64,000 bases of DNA from Cladosporium sp. IMV 00045 (GCA_001931905.2 MSJI02000740.1:45772-109771); one strand, 5' to 3'; shown: positions 10,739 to 21,327, counted from the stretch's first letter. Made by a program: numbers and translations. Notes: a model not told the origin generated them from the sequence alone.

Positions 10739-11292
10739 TGTGTGATGTATGTTGGTGTGTTGGGGAGAACAGATTTGTAGATATTGCATGGCATGGGCCA
10801 AAACTTGCTCAATCAATGAATACAGTAGCTTAGCTTATGCTAATCGGTTACGATTGCTGCTTTGATTTGCAACAAACTCCGTAATGATGAATACTCTTGC
10901 CTTGAAAGAATGATCGATTGTATATGCGCACTTACATGTACATATCTATCTGATCCTAGGTTCAGCCCAGACCATCCATCCAAAATCCTTCCTGCGATCC
11001 TGGAGTGCATTCCGCGTGTGACGTTTAGCGCTCCACCAGACACGCCGAGGAGGCGATAAGCCTCACGGACTAAGAAGTCGATCAAGTGTCTGGGTTGGTT
11101 TGTGAGGCAGGTGATGGCTTGTGCCGCATAGCCTAACACAGACAGGCACTTGACCACCTGACACTCTACTTTGACTCCTAATATATACATTCATTCTCGA
11201 ATCCTGTCCCCTTATACTGGCTACCTGGTGGAAGAAAGCAGGTCTCTCTCCACAGCTCCATCGAAGATAAACATCTCTCCAGCCGGCCCAAT
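10739..11292. other. Intergenic region, no gene seen
   Basis: About 550 bp between two plus-strand genes. It should carry the ABC transporter terminator and the alkaline phosphatase promoter. Short overlapping frames on both strands show no domain. A TAATATATACA stretch near 11178 could serve as a TATA-like element about 115 bp before the next ATG, which is only suggestive. Confidence 0.5.
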
Positions 11293-13080
11293 ATGCCGCG
11301 CGGGCAAGAACCTCTGCTGGCCAACAACAGGCCTCCCTCACAACTGTCCAACGACGACCGAATCGCCGAAGAAGATGCCCTCCTAACCGGCCAAAACACG
11401 GGAAAACAAGAGACGACAACCTACGCGCGTAGGAACTGGAAGGAAATCGGCCTCTTCGTCTGGGCCCTCATCGCGACCGCCGTCATCGTCGTCCTCGCCG
11501 TGCTATACCAACACTCCCGCGCCGAACATGGCGGCTCACGAAGCGGCGGGAAAATCCCCGAGGGAAAGCGAAACCTCATCTTCATGGTCAGCGACGGCAT
11601 GGGTCCCACGTCCCTCGCTCTTACGCGCGGTTGGAGACAGCACGCCGACCAGCTGCCCTGGGACGACACCCTGACCATCGACCAGCACCTGATCGGGCAG
11701 AGTCGCACGCGCAGCTCCAGCTCGTTGGTGACGGACAGCGCGGCGGGGGCGACGGCTTTCAGCTGCGGACACAAGAGCTACAACGGTGCCATTTCCGTTT
11801 TGCCGGGCTTCGAGCCTTGCGGGAGCGTCATGGAGGCTGCGAAGAGGATGGGATACACGACTGGCTTGGTGGTTACGACGAGGCTGACGGATGCGACGCC
11901 GGCAGTTTTCGCGAGCCATGTTAGGAGGAGGGAGATGGAGGACGAGATTGCGTTGCAGATGGTCGGCGAGACGAACCCTCTCGGTCGCGTGGTGGATTTG
12001 ATGTTTGGGGGTGGGAGGTGTCATTTCTTGCCGAACTCTACCGAGCACAGTTGTCGTGCGGACGATACTGATGTTGTGAAGCTTGCTGAGAAGGGGGGCT
12101 GGAACTACATCGATTCGAGGAAACAGTTTGACAACCTGGGCAGTAGCGTTGAGTTGCCCATGATGGGCCTCTTCGCTGGCGGTGACATTCCCTACGAAAT
12201 CGACCGCCGCTACGAGGAAGAAACCTACCCGTCTCTCAAGGAAATGGCCAAAACGGCCCTGCACGCCCTGTCAGCCGCAACGCACGACAGCGAGCAAGGC
12301 TTCTTTATCATGATCGAAGGCTCGCGCATCGACCACGCAGGCCACGCCAACGACCCCGCCGCGCAGGTGCACGAAGTACTCGCCTACGACCACACCCTGG
12401 CCGCCGTGCTGGACTTCATCGACGACTCCGACGTCCCGACCCTCATGGTCAGCACCTCCGACCACGAAACAGGCGGCCTCGCCACTTCTCGTCAACTCCA
12501 CGAAACCTACCCCGAATACCTCTGGTACCCCGGCGTGCTGGCCAACGCCTCCCACTCTTCCGCCTGGGCCGCGGGCCAGTACCACTCGCACCTCGACACG
12601 TTGGGCGCAGCCGATCCAAGCGATCTCGCCGCTCAGTCCAAGTCAGAGACGAAAGCCTACCTCACAACCCTCGCGCGCAGCGGTCTGGGAATCCACGACT
12701 CCAGCGCCTCGGAGCTGGACGCTCTGCTGGCCAACCCCGACACGGCCGCGTACATTTTCGCCGACATGATCTCGCGCCGCGCGCAGCTGGGCTGGTCGAC
12801 GCACGGGCACAGCGGCGCGGACGTGAATATCTTCGCGTCCGACGCTGCTTGGGCGGAGGATCTGGCGGGCAATCATGAGAATACGGAGGTGGGTGATTTT
12901 CTGGCCAAATATTTGGGCGTGCAGGAGGAGAGGGAGAGGGTCACGGGTGAGCTGAGGAGCGCGATGGATGTGCACTTGTTGGGCGCGGAGCCCGTCCATG
13001 GGGAGAGGCTGGATGGCCAGGATCATTTGGTGAGGTATCGTGGGGACCATAAGAGGAGGTGTGCGGAGTGTGGTGTGTAA
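11293..13080 (+). CDS. PHO8: Vacuolar-type alkaline phosphatase (PHO8 family)
   Basis: Predicted repressible alkaline phosphatase, a zinc/magnesium phosphomonoesterase anchored in the vacuolar membrane. It is an intron-free frame of 595 residues. A cytoplasmic tail is followed by one membrane anchor (about 53-72, LFVWALIATAVIVVLAVL), so the protein is type II with a lumenal catalytic domain. Metal and active-site motifs are present: VSDGMG near 98, the nucleophile Ser in VTDSAAGATAF near 146, IEGSRIDHAGH near 335 and TSDHETGG near 390. A further metal histidine lies in HGHSGADV near 505. Size and order match yeast PHO8. The C-terminal tail is basic and ends in CAECGV. The vacuolar location is inferred from the family. 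Confidence 0.94.
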   Translation: MPRGQEPLLANNRPPSQLSNDDRIAEEDALLTGQNTGKQETTTYARRNWKEIGLFVWALIATAVIVVLAVLYQHSRAEHGGSRSGGKIPEGKRNLIFMVSDGMGPTSLALTRGWRQHADQLPWDDTLTIDQHLIGQSRTRSSSSLVTDSAAGATAFSCGHKSYNGAISVLPGFEPCGSVMEAAKRMGYTTGLVVTTRLTDATPAVFASHVRRREMEDEIALQMVGETNPLGRVVDLMFGGGRCHFLPNSTEHSCRADDTDVVKLAEKGGWNYIDSRKQFDNLGSSVELPMMGLFAGGDIPYEIDRRYEEETYPSLKEMAKTALHALSAATHDSEQGFFIMIEGSRIDHAGHANDPAAQVHEVLAYDHTLAAVLDFIDDSDVPTLMVSTSDHETGGLATSRQLHETYPEYLWYPGVLANASHSSAWAAGQYHSHLDTLGAADPSDLAAQSKSETKAYLTTLARSGLGIHDSSASELDALLANPDTAAYIFADMISRRAQLGWSTHGHSGADVNIFASDAAWAEDLAGNHENTEVGDFLAKYLGVQEERERVTGELRSAMDVHLLGAEPVHGERLDGQDHLVRYRGDHKRRCAECGV

Positions 13081-13444
13081 GGGCTGGTTTGGTTTGGTTT
13101 GGTTTGGTTCGTTGGTTGAATGCATTGTAATTCTGGGGTTTTGGGGTCTGGGATCGGCCAGCATAATGCCATATTGCATAACGCGCATGAAATGAGAAAG
13201 AACATGGATACCCTAATTGTGGTTTTCGGTCGAGCAGGCACCTAACGAACATCAGAGTGAGTCCTCATTGCTCCCAAATCCTCATTCATCAAATCTCAAG
13301 CCTCTTGATTTCCCATTCAATCTATTTTCTATCGCTGTAAATTCCATCGTCGTGAACCATCTCGGAATCCCACCCTATAACCAACCTCCCCAAGCCCTGC
13401 CCGCCGCCCTCCTCCACATAACATATCCCCAAAATCACAACCCC
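13081..13444. other. Convergent 3' region
   Basis: Space between the stop codons of two convergent genes, the phosphatase (plus) and the permease (minus). Apart from the GGTTT tandem repeat near its left end it shows no coding frame or structured element I can support. Confidence 0.6.
13086..13109 (+). repeat. GGTTT pentanucleotide tandem repeat
   Basis: Four perfect GGTTT units and a partial fifth lie directly after the phosphatase stop codon. It is a simple microsatellite in the 3' untranslated region. It does not match the usual fungal telomere repeat TTAGGG. Confidence 0.9.
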
Positions 13445-15425
13445 CTACAACCGATACCTAAACTCCCCATTCCGCCTATCCGTAACATCCGCAAACTCAA
13501 TATCCTCCTGATGCCCGCCCAGCACTCCCTGGCTCGCCAGCTTGTCGCGTCGCTTGTTCTCCCAGACGTAGTAAGCTCGCAGGACGAGCGCCAGCATGAC
13601 TGCCACCGCGCAGGTGATCACGATGGTGATTTTGGCGGGGATGTAGGCGGGCGCGGACGCGGAGGTGAAGGTTAGGGGGCCGATGATGTTGCCGATGCAG
13701 AAGGAGACTGTTGGGAGGGGGTCGTGTTAGTGTCTCTTTTCTTTGCTTCTATTGATTCGAGTCGAGACACTTACTTAGGAGGGTTGCGTTCATGGTTGTC
13801 TTGAGATCTTGTGTCAGCTTTCAATGTTCCTGTCGGTTCCGAGAGAACGATAGACCTACCTTCTTCGTATGACCAGCATAATTCGCTCCAACCCAGCTGT
13901 ACAGCAACGGAATAGTGGAGCCAATACAGTTGGTGAGATAGTTACCAATGAGGAGTCCGACCTTGTTATCATCAGGCAGAAAAGCCAGAAGACAGCCGCC
14001 CAGAATGCCAGGACAGAGCACCGCAATGAAATTGAACCCTCGCTGCTCGAACTTACCCGCCAACCACGTCGCGATCAGAACTGACACGATCGAAACAGCG
14101 CCGGAGGGGAGTTGCAGTAAAGCGGTGGTTTTGCTGTCATACCCGAAGCCGCTGATGATAGTCGCTTGGTAGCTGGACACCGCACCATTGGGCACGTTGG
14201 ACGATATCATCATGAGTGACAGAAGCCAGGTCTGCGGGTCGGTGAAGCACTCGAGGATCTGCTCTGGTTTGACGGTCTTGTTCTCCACGCCTGTCTGGTT
14301 GGCCCTCAAGCGCTCGATCGTCCAGACTTTCTCTTGGTGGGAGAGGAATTTGCAGCGCATCGGGCTGTCTGGCAGGAAGGTGAAGACGATTATGCCCATG
14401 CTGACGGTGATCAGGCCGACGACGAGGAAGAGTATTTGCCAGCTCGTGAAGGTGGTGCTTTCGTAGTGTTGGAAGCCGAAGCTCATGAGGGAGCCGACGA
14501 TTGTTCCTACGCCGACGCCGATGTACCTGACTTGTGTTAGTTGGTGTGCTTTTCGATCGGTGTTGAGTTTGGGTTCGTGTCTTACCAGATTCCAACACGC
14601 CAGGGTTGTTCTGATCGCTGTGATATTGGTAAGTATCAAAAAGTGAGTATCGTCAAGCTATCAGGCTCACCTTATACCACATCGTAGTGATGAGCATCAG
14701 ACTTGGTGCGACAGCGCTCTCGAAAGCACCCAAGAGAACTCTCGTGGTGACAAGACCAGCCCAATTCTTCGCGGCACAAGTACACACGACGATGACACCC
14801 CACTGTGCGCCGAAGATATGTCAGCACCATGCGATTGACGTCGCGAGGCACGCAAGACCCAGACAGAATAGAAAGGTAGGGATAAACTCACAAGAACAAC
14901 CATGCCGCCCAAGTACTTTGCAGTGGGCAACGATTGCATGCCGTACGCATGAGGAAACTCACACCCAAGGTAGCTCACGTAGAAGATCATAGCCAGCAAG
15001 CTGAACTGGGTCCCGTTGATGTTCGCGTCTTCTTGGAGGCCCATGACGTTGGCATAGTTGATGAGAGTCTTGTCGAGATATTCTGATGGGTCGCATGTAG
15101 GTTAGCCTTCGTTGCAAAGAAAGAAGCAGCGCACGGATTAAGGTAGGTCGAAGATCATGCAAGACCAAAGCAGGTTCTTGAGCGAAGACGTACGCAATGT
15201 ATAACATCCAAACATCATCGGTATGATGCGCCAATCGATCTTGCGAAGCAGTGCCTTCTCATCCGCTTCCGACATTGGCATTACATCGCCTTGACTTCGA
15301 AGAAATTCGAGAGCCGCATCTTGGTTCTTGGTGATATTCTTGACTTCTCCAACGGCATGGTCGTGATCAGGGCTAGAGTCTCGAGGGGAGGCTTCGACGT
15401 CTTTCACGTCGTAGGATTTAGACAT
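13445..15425 (-). CDS. MFS permease of the allantoate / anion:cation symporter family
   Basis: Predicted proton-coupled permease of the ACS (DAL5/TNA1-like) major facilitator family, which imports organic anions such as allantoate, ureidosuccinate or nicotinate. Seven exons (15425-15194, 15082-14892, 14802-14671, 14617-14586, 14526-13860, 13799-13775, 13707-13445) give 513 residues, the normal length. All junctions have GT-AG ends and keep the frame. They rebuild family motifs: CYTLQYLDKTLINYAN, WRVGIWYIGVGVGT, then NYAGHTKKTTMNATLL and SFCIGNIIGPLTF. Twelve membrane helices are expected. Exons of 32 and 25 nt are unusually small. GATA sites upstream suggest nitrogen control. The family is firm; the substrate cannot be read from sequence. 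Confidence 0.93.
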
Positions 15426-15741
15426 GTTGTATCCGAGGTGACAGGTCGAAGTTCCTTTGGAGAGAGGCCAGAAAATCGAGAGACAATAGAGGAGGAAGTA
15501 ACGGGCATCAGGTACCTTTCTATAGTCCGCGACGGGATACACTCAGGCTATAAGACATTCCGTCGCAGCACATATTTCTCCACTCGCTGCAGAACGAGAA
15601 AGATAGAAGCATTGGCAAACCAAGCAAACTATTCAGCCCACGTCGAATCACTGCGCCTCAATCCGCAGGAAAGATACTCTTCAATAGGCTGGCGATGTCG
15701 GCGCACGTTGCATGTTCGACATCATTTCTCCCGAGCGAGCG

Positions 15742-15983
15742 CTATCAGGACGATAAACTGCAGCATGAAACGACGACGAAAGTGCCGAACGTCTGCAAGA
15801 TGGCTGGCATGCCATGTGCGTGATGATGCGCTCTTTGGTGAAAGATCGCAGGCCGCATTACCGAATGTGGTAGCTGTTTGTGAGGTAGCGTCCAGATAGG
15901 CAGAGGAGCGATGTGAGGAGATAGATAGTGGTCTGATAGGTGAGGCCGGGGTGAGCTGTGGTGGTGCATGCGGAGATGATAAG
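15742..15983. promoter_or_regulatory. Cluster of GATA-factor sites upstream of the permease
   Basis: Six HGATAR-type motifs lie within 242 bp, 317-558 bp upstream of the permease ATG: CTATCA (15742-15747, reverse), CGATAA (15751), two overlapping AGATAG (15919 and 15923), TGATAG (15934) and TGATAA (15977). AreA/NIT2 factors bind such sites in fungal nitrogen-metabolite genes. Regulation is inferred from the motifs and from the permease family. Confidence 0.5.
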
Positions 15984-17068
15984 AAGATCAGACGCCAAGA
16001 TTTCTGTTGGTTTGAGGCCTTTTAATCGCAACATCGACGGAGAGAGTATTTATTCTGAAGATTCCATCGATTGATAGACTTGCAATAACATTGAAGTCGC
16101 ACAACTGCACAAATTCTTCGCGATTCAAGACGTGCTCGGAGGCTCAATTGAGGATCATCCATCCAGGCGTCGAGATAAAGTCTAGTTCAGTGTCAACCGC
16201 GCTATTATCGCCACCTCTACACATCAAACACCAGACATATGCGGCGGGTATGTCGGGTCTTGCGGCAATCGACTATATCATCTCTCCTGGCTAACGATCT
16301 CGACAGTATCGTTATACTCCGATTACAGACAATTGTCAAGCTTCAATCTTTATCGCCTCCAATCTGCGATTGTTCCGATTCTGATTCGTAGATGCTGCAT
16401 TTCCGGCAAGTTCTGATTGATAATTGACTCTTCGAACTTCATGCAATGTCAATCAGGGCCAAGGCAAACGTAAGGTCTGTCAGTACTCTCAATCATGCTG
16501 CGAGTCGTTCCTCCCGACCAGCTCATCGTCATGGTCTAGGCCGAGTGATTTCAGTCCATTGGAAACATGGATAGTTCGATAAGCGACATTCGCTTATCTT
16601 CCCTATGTATTTATCAACAGCTCAAGACTCTAAGCTCCTCGAAGATACCGATCCGCGGCGTTGTGTCCTTTCTCAGCTCTGGAAACCACCTGATCGGCTA
16701 TATGCAACATTCTTGTACTCACAATATGGCATCTTGATGTTTTCTGGCACCAGATCTTGACTATCATTGACTTTGAGCGTCTTCGTGGACAGCCATTCTG
16801 ATTTTGAGGTACATCTGTTCTTCATTCGCATGAATAAATACCTTTGGATCCGATCAACAAGTCTCGCAGACGCAAACCAGCTGTGCACCAATTGAACCAG
16901 CAAAAGTCCATTCTTCGAAATGTCATGCTTGTAGGACAGATGATTGGGGGCATCCTCAGCTCTAGCACTTCCTTATGGCATGATTACAGGTAAGAACCGC
17001 CAACCGTTCTCTCAAACGGATAGCTGAGGCACTGCCATCGCTTTCCTTATCCGCACGGATGAATCAAT
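15984..17068. other. Gene-poor spacer
   Basis: About 1.1 kb between the permease promoter region and the tandem repeat array. Only short frames without domains are present, and I see no RNA gene. It is moderately AT-rich compared with the neighbouring genes. Confidence 0.5.
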
Positions 17069-17785
17069 TCACGAGAAAGCTTGACTCGATCACAACAGTC
17101 TTCATGATGTCAAATGGCAATATCTTCGCCTTCTTCAATTGGCAAAGACCGGACCACCACCGAGAGGAGATCAGCTGACCACACTGCTCTCCGTGATGCA
17201 GGAGGGTAATACCATCAAGTGCCTGACAAATCGCAAACCCCAGACTGCCGCTGAGAGGCTTGGGTGGATTACACCGTTCTCCGTGGCGTAGGAGGTATTA
17301 CCAACACCTCCCACCTATCCATGGAACCTAGTCGCTGCTGAAAGACATTTGCTTGGATCAAAGCACTCTCCCAGACTATCAGGGTAATACCAGCGTCCTC
17401 TTTGCCTCCAAACAGGCGATGAACCATTGAGAAAGGCTTGCTTGGATCATAAAGTTCTCCGAGGCTGGCGAGGTGGTATCATCCTCGCTGGGAGACCTGC
17501 AAAGCGTTAGCACCATCGAGAAAGGCTTGGGGGGACGAAAGCATTCTCCGAGATCAGGGAAGTAGTATTATCCCCTCCCTCGCACTCAAACAGCACCCAC
17601 ACCACTGAGATCGCTTGACCTAATCGCAAGGCTCTCCGAGACTGCTGAGGTGGTACCATCCCCACCCTCACTCCCAAACAGCACCTACACCACTGAGAGA
17701 GCCTTCTCGAACTGCAGCGATCTCCCAGACCAGTGAGGTGGTACCATCCCCACTATTCCCTTATAAAACATTACCACCAATGAGA
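17069..17785. repeat. Degenerate tandem array, about 8 units of 85-91 nt with paired hairpins
   Basis: About eight diverged copies of an 85-91 nt unit. Most carry GAGA, 21-23 nt, TCTCC(G), for example 17429-17459. About 13 nt later comes a second short hairpin around GGTGGTACCATC or GGTAATACC. The outer arms of the second hairpin differ between copies yet stay complementary: GGAGGT/ACCTCC at 17291-17311, GCGAGG/CCTCGC at 17468-17488, AGGGA/TCCCT at 17556-17580, TGAGG/CCTCA at 17646-17670. The first and third copies are the most decayed. The array ends 198 bp beyond the stop codon of the minus-strand OSH gene. No coding potential is seen. Confidence 0.8.
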
Positions 17786-17983
17786 CAAGCGCAAGAAAAG
17801 GGGAATTTTGGTAAGCATGTGTGTGTGTTTCTTTATTCATGTCAACTTCCTGTCTAGTTCATACGGAGCCATTTCCGCTCTCATCTGCTACCATCGTAAT
17901 TTTTGGGTGCTCAGCTAATTAAGAAAAAGTGAAAAAGCAAACGCGGTAAGGAAATGTGTGTGTTGAAGCAAAAATCAGGCCGC

Positions 17984-19483
17984 TCATGACTCCGCATCGA
18001 CGAACGCCTCTTCATTCCCCAGCGAGTCTGACCTCACGACTTTGTTGCTGCTACCAGGGACCAAGGGAGCTTGCAAGCCTGCAGGCTGCGCGGAACTCGT
18101 CGGCTGTGAGGGGACGGCGGAAGGGCCGTTGTCGTTTTGTCCGAAGTCGATGAGGTCGTTGTCTTGCGGGGGGAGGGGTTTGCCTTGCTGCGAGGGGAGG
18201 GCCTTGTCTCTGGCGAAGGTCTCGTGGTGCTGGCCGGGGAGGACGGGGGCGATGGCGAGGACTTGCTCGATTTGCTTGTCGGCGGGGGCGGTGGAGTCGA
18301 CGTGCGCGCTGATGATCCAGTCGAGGTTCTCTTCGTCGCCTGGGGGTGCGGCTTTGAAGAGCTTCGGCTGCCATACGTGTCCCTCGCCGCGCTCGGCGGC
18401 TTCTCTTCGCTGCTCTTCCTCGATGGCCGTCTTGGAGTCGGTCGCGCCGCGGTGGTCACCCTTCTTGATCGCGCGGTTGGTCGCGTCCCATAGCTTCTGG
18501 CTCTCGCGCGGAGCCTGCTCTTCCAGTGGTCTCGCGTTCGGGATGTGGGGTTTTGCGTTTGTCGCGTCGAACAGCAGCTCTTTCTTGCCCGTCGCCAGGT
18601 CTTTGATGTACATCTCGCCGTTCCAGAAGCCCGAGAGTTCGTACAGGTTCTTGCCGGACTTGGTCTCGCGGATGTAGCCTCCGATCGCGTTGTACGTGCC
18701 GCCCACCCAGCCTTTGACTTTGAATTCGATGTCTACTTCGAGACCGGTTTCGGGGCAGCGGACGACGGCGTGGTCGCCGAGCTCGTACTTCATCTTGCCG
18801 AAGAGGATGCCGCGCGCGTACATATTGGGTTGGGTAATGAAACTGCGGACTTGTCAGTGCTGTTGTCAAGACCAGGAAGACCGCGGGCAGACTCACTATC
18901 TCTCATTCCTGTTCTGGAAGCGCATGACTGCAATGCCTTCCATGAAACTGCCGACGCTGTTTCCGAGAAACTTGCTGCGCGGCTTGAGTGTGCCATCTAT
19001 GCGGATGTGGTGTTCGGGTGCAAGGAAGAAATAGGATGACTTCGGGGGATGGTGTGATGTTTGCTCGGAAATGTAGTAGCCGCGCGTGCCGTCTGCGTAG
19101 TCCCAGTATCCGGTGAAGGTCTCGCCAAGTATGGGGTTCAAGGGTTTTTTGACGCCTGCTGGCTTGATGTGCCAGCCGGAGAGGTAGAATTTGGTGACGG
19201 CAACGAAGCGCTGTACTGGGTCGTCGATGGTGGGAAGGGGAAGCAAGGTGTCGGGGTGTGCCATGAAGTTCGTGATTCTTTCGAGCATGCTGCGAGGCTC
19301 CAGGATGAAGGTCGGGAGGGTGACGCGCGAGAGCTCAGCGCCGGGACGCAACTGACTGATTATATGGGTAAGGACGTTGCCCTGCTCCGAGGACACCACG
19401 GTCTCGTCCTCGTCGGTTTCTGTGCCGTCCATGGAGCTCCTGGCGCTGCCTAGCGACTTGCGGTGATTATGCCCTAGCACCAT
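17984..19483 (-). CDS. OSH6: Oxysterol-binding protein homologue, OSH6/OSH7-like lipid transfer protein
   Basis: Predicted lipid exchange protein of the ORP family. OSH6/7 relatives carry phosphatidylserine from the ER to the plasma membrane against PI4P. Two exons (19483-18897, 18842-17984) give 481 residues. The 54-nt intron (18843-18896) ends in CTGACAAGTCCGCAG, and splicing restores YFITQPNMYARGILFGKM. Family signatures are LPTFILEPRSMLERITN (56-72), KKPLNPILGE (112-121) and EQTSHHPP (140-147). No PH domain, ankyrin repeats or FFAT motif are seen, so it is a short ORP. The last 100 residues are a Pro/Gln/Ser-rich tail absent from the core fold. The OSH6/7 assignment rests on the first block resembling that subgroup more than OSH4. 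Confidence 0.92.
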
Positions 19484-19559
19484 GGTGGAACTGTGGTGGT
19501 CCTACTTTGAAGCGCGACAAGTGTTGACGTTTGAGCAGCTCTTCCTCACTGTGTGAAGA

Positions 19560-19910
19560 GAGGAGTCAGTATGAGCAGAGAATGGTGGTGGTCGTAGAGA
19601 GCAGTGGTGTGAGTGAGTGAGTGAGTGAGTGAACGTGTTGAGAGGTGGAGGGGAAGAGAGGAAAGGTGAGGTGAAGAGGGAGAAGTATAAGGTTTGGGTA
19701 GTGAGAGAGTGAGGTAGTCAGTCAGGCGGAAGTGCAGCCAACAGCCAGCCAGCGAGCAAGCAGCAAGCAAGCAAAACACAGCACAGCAGACCAGATCGAG
19801 AGACAGAGAGCCAGAGCCAGTCAGAGCCAGTAAGAAGTCGTGAGAGATCCACCTACACAGAGAGACAGAGAGCAGGTGGGCAGAGAGGCCGCTGGGATAG
19901 GCAAATGGCG
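19560..19910 (-). promoter_or_regulatory. Pyrimidine-rich leader/promoter tract of the OSH gene
   Basis: Upstream of the OSH ATG the plus strand is strongly purine-rich (GAG, AGAGAG and CAGCAAG runs), so the coding strand is a CT-rich tract of about 350 nt. Such tracts are common in fungal promoters and 5' leaders. A GTGA tetranucleotide repeat lies inside it. No specific factor site is claimed. Confidence 0.5.
19608..19632 (+). repeat. GTGA tetranucleotide microsatellite
   Basis: About six consecutive GTGA units within the CT-rich leader region of the OSH gene. A simple sequence repeat, expected to vary in length between isolates. Confidence 0.85.
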
Positions 19911-20645
19911 GATCAGGCACACACTTTAGATCCATCTCCTCTTCGTCAAACACAACTCGTCCAAGACTTTCTTGAGCGTTTTGCTTTGCTCTGCGTCATT
20001 TGCTGTGCCCCACCCTGTTGTCCCGCGCTGTTGTGAATTGGTGAATGACTGAGGCAGACATGATGTGATGCCTTGTGGCTTGCCTTTGGGCGCTGCTAGC
20101 AGCGGGTGACGGCGGGGATGGCTTGGCCCGGAAGACGTCGCTTGATCCATACCAAGCACCACTAGACTCGCTAGGGTGATAGTGTGATTGCATCCTGACA
20201 CCATCTCTCAAGTGCCGGAGCCACGCGGATGTGCTTTGTTCGTACCGGAGGTGTACGAGTGAGGTATACGACTTCATCGCTCCGAATCCGAGATGCGAAT
20301 TGTGCTGCCTGCACTAAACTTCAGGACTCAGTGGCCATCAGAGTCCAGAGTGCTTCGGTACTTGATGATCCGAGGTGGTATCTGACACTTCAGTCCCATG
20401 GTCGTCTTTCTTGCTTCGAAACATTGCTGTCTCTCCAGGCTGTCTCTCCAGAACTCCACGCGACCAAGATCCAGGTTTGTTGAGCGCGTCCAAGTCTCTT
20501 TTCGTATTCAGTCCAATCCAGATCTGTTCTTCCGTTTTCCTTGGAGACTGCTAGCTCGCTTGCTTACTTGCTGACTGGTCGCTGCACCGACACCTCAACG
20601 CTTGCTGGAAAGACACGTTAAAAGACCAAAAGAAAAGGGAACCAC
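19911..20645. other. Spacer, no gene seen
   Basis: About 0.7 kb with short overlapping frames only. A GAGGTGGTATC motif at 20372-20382 matches a motif of the 17.1-17.8 kb array. Otherwise nothing is recognisable. Confidence 0.4.
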
Positions 20646-20957
20646 TTACACATAAACCCTCGGGCCCACCGGTGGGTGCCCCCCAACTGCAGCCTCTGGG
20701 CGATCACCACGCTCCAGGGCGGACAGGGCGGACAGAGCGGACAGGTGGTCAGGGCAGAGACCAGCGCGCTCGACGTGTGGTGGCTCCTCAAGCCACGCAA
20801 GACTGCCCCTGCAGGCGAGGTCGCCCGCCAAGCGCATGAAAAGGTCCCCCGACCCATCCTGATGACAGGGGTCCATCGAGATGATGAACCCCCACTGCCG
20901 CCACGGGCAGTCGGGGAGGCAGTCCCGGTGGTAGGCCTGTCGGTGGTGGCGGCACAT
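20646..20957 (-). CDS. Hypothetical small Cys-rich protein (paralogue of the one at 25.4 kb)
   Basis: I do not recognise a named family. The frame starts ATG-TGC and encodes 103 residues with Cys at 2, 13, 17, 32, 49 and 70 and a His-rich start (MCRHHRQAYHRDC). It shares with the small gene at 25.4 kb the start MC, a DPC motif and a second Cys in LAC 15-17 residues later, which is the main reason to call it. Upstream on the same strand are CCA-rich micro-exons flanked by good splice sites, probably 5' leader. A GTAAGTGG donor at 20649 may end the last exon; splicing to 20603 would replace the final residue with a few others. Low confidence: an alternative overlapping frame is also open. Confidence 0.35.
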   Translation of the reverse strand: MCRHHRQAYHRDCLPDCPWRQWGFIISMDPCHQDGSGDLFMRLAGDLACRGSLAWLEEPPHVERAGLCPDHLSALSALSALERGDRPEAAVGGHPPVGPRVYV

Positions 20958-20995
20958 GCTGGCGGCGACGGCGGCGGGGTTGGTGGTGGTGGTGG

Positions 20996-21321
20996 CTGGG
21001 AAATGGCGTTAGCGATTGAATGGCTTGGATGGCCGATTGCGACGCGGATGGATTGAAGAGTAGGTGACGGTGATTTGAATCGCTGACTTGACGGGTAGAG
21101 GTGGTATCATCGGCGCCAGGCAGAGAGAAAAAGGGGTACTTACAGAGGGCGGCGGCGGCGGCGGTGCTGGTGGTGGTGGAGGTGGTGGCTGGTAAGTGAG
21201 GTTAGTATGTGAATTGCTCTGTTGGATGATTGCGACGTTACAGGCGACGATGATCCTCGACCGTTGATCTGACGGCTGGAGATGGTATCGTCGCTGTCAG
21301 TCAGAGAGATGGAGTACTTAC
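20996..21321 (-). repeat. Duplicated micro-exon plus intron module
   Basis: Two consecutive intron-like segments (21321-21189, 133 nt; 21143-20996, 148 nt) surround a 45-nt CCA/CCG-rich exon (21188-21144). Both begin CTCT|GTAAGTAC, share GATACCA followed by CCGTCA, share GTCGCAATC near the 3' part, and end in CAG|CCACCACC. They are therefore copies of one exon-intron module. The micro-exon reads as poly-proline in one phase, or as Thr/Ala-rich sequence in the phase of the Cys-rich frame. Confidence 0.6.
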
Positions 21322-21327
21322 AGAGCG

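Noticed and set aside
13086..13109. Interstitial telomere repeat
   Set aside because: The unit is GGTTT, not TTAGGG; it is a simple microsatellite.
17069..17785. CRISPR array
   Set aside because: Eukaryotic DNA; repeats are degenerate over the whole unit with no constant repeat and variable spacer pattern.
20618..20857. Alternative minus-strand frame with CPLCPPCPP
   Set aside because: Low-complexity reading in another phase of the Cys-rich locus; the MCRHH frame shares DPC and LAC motifs with the 25.4 kb gene.
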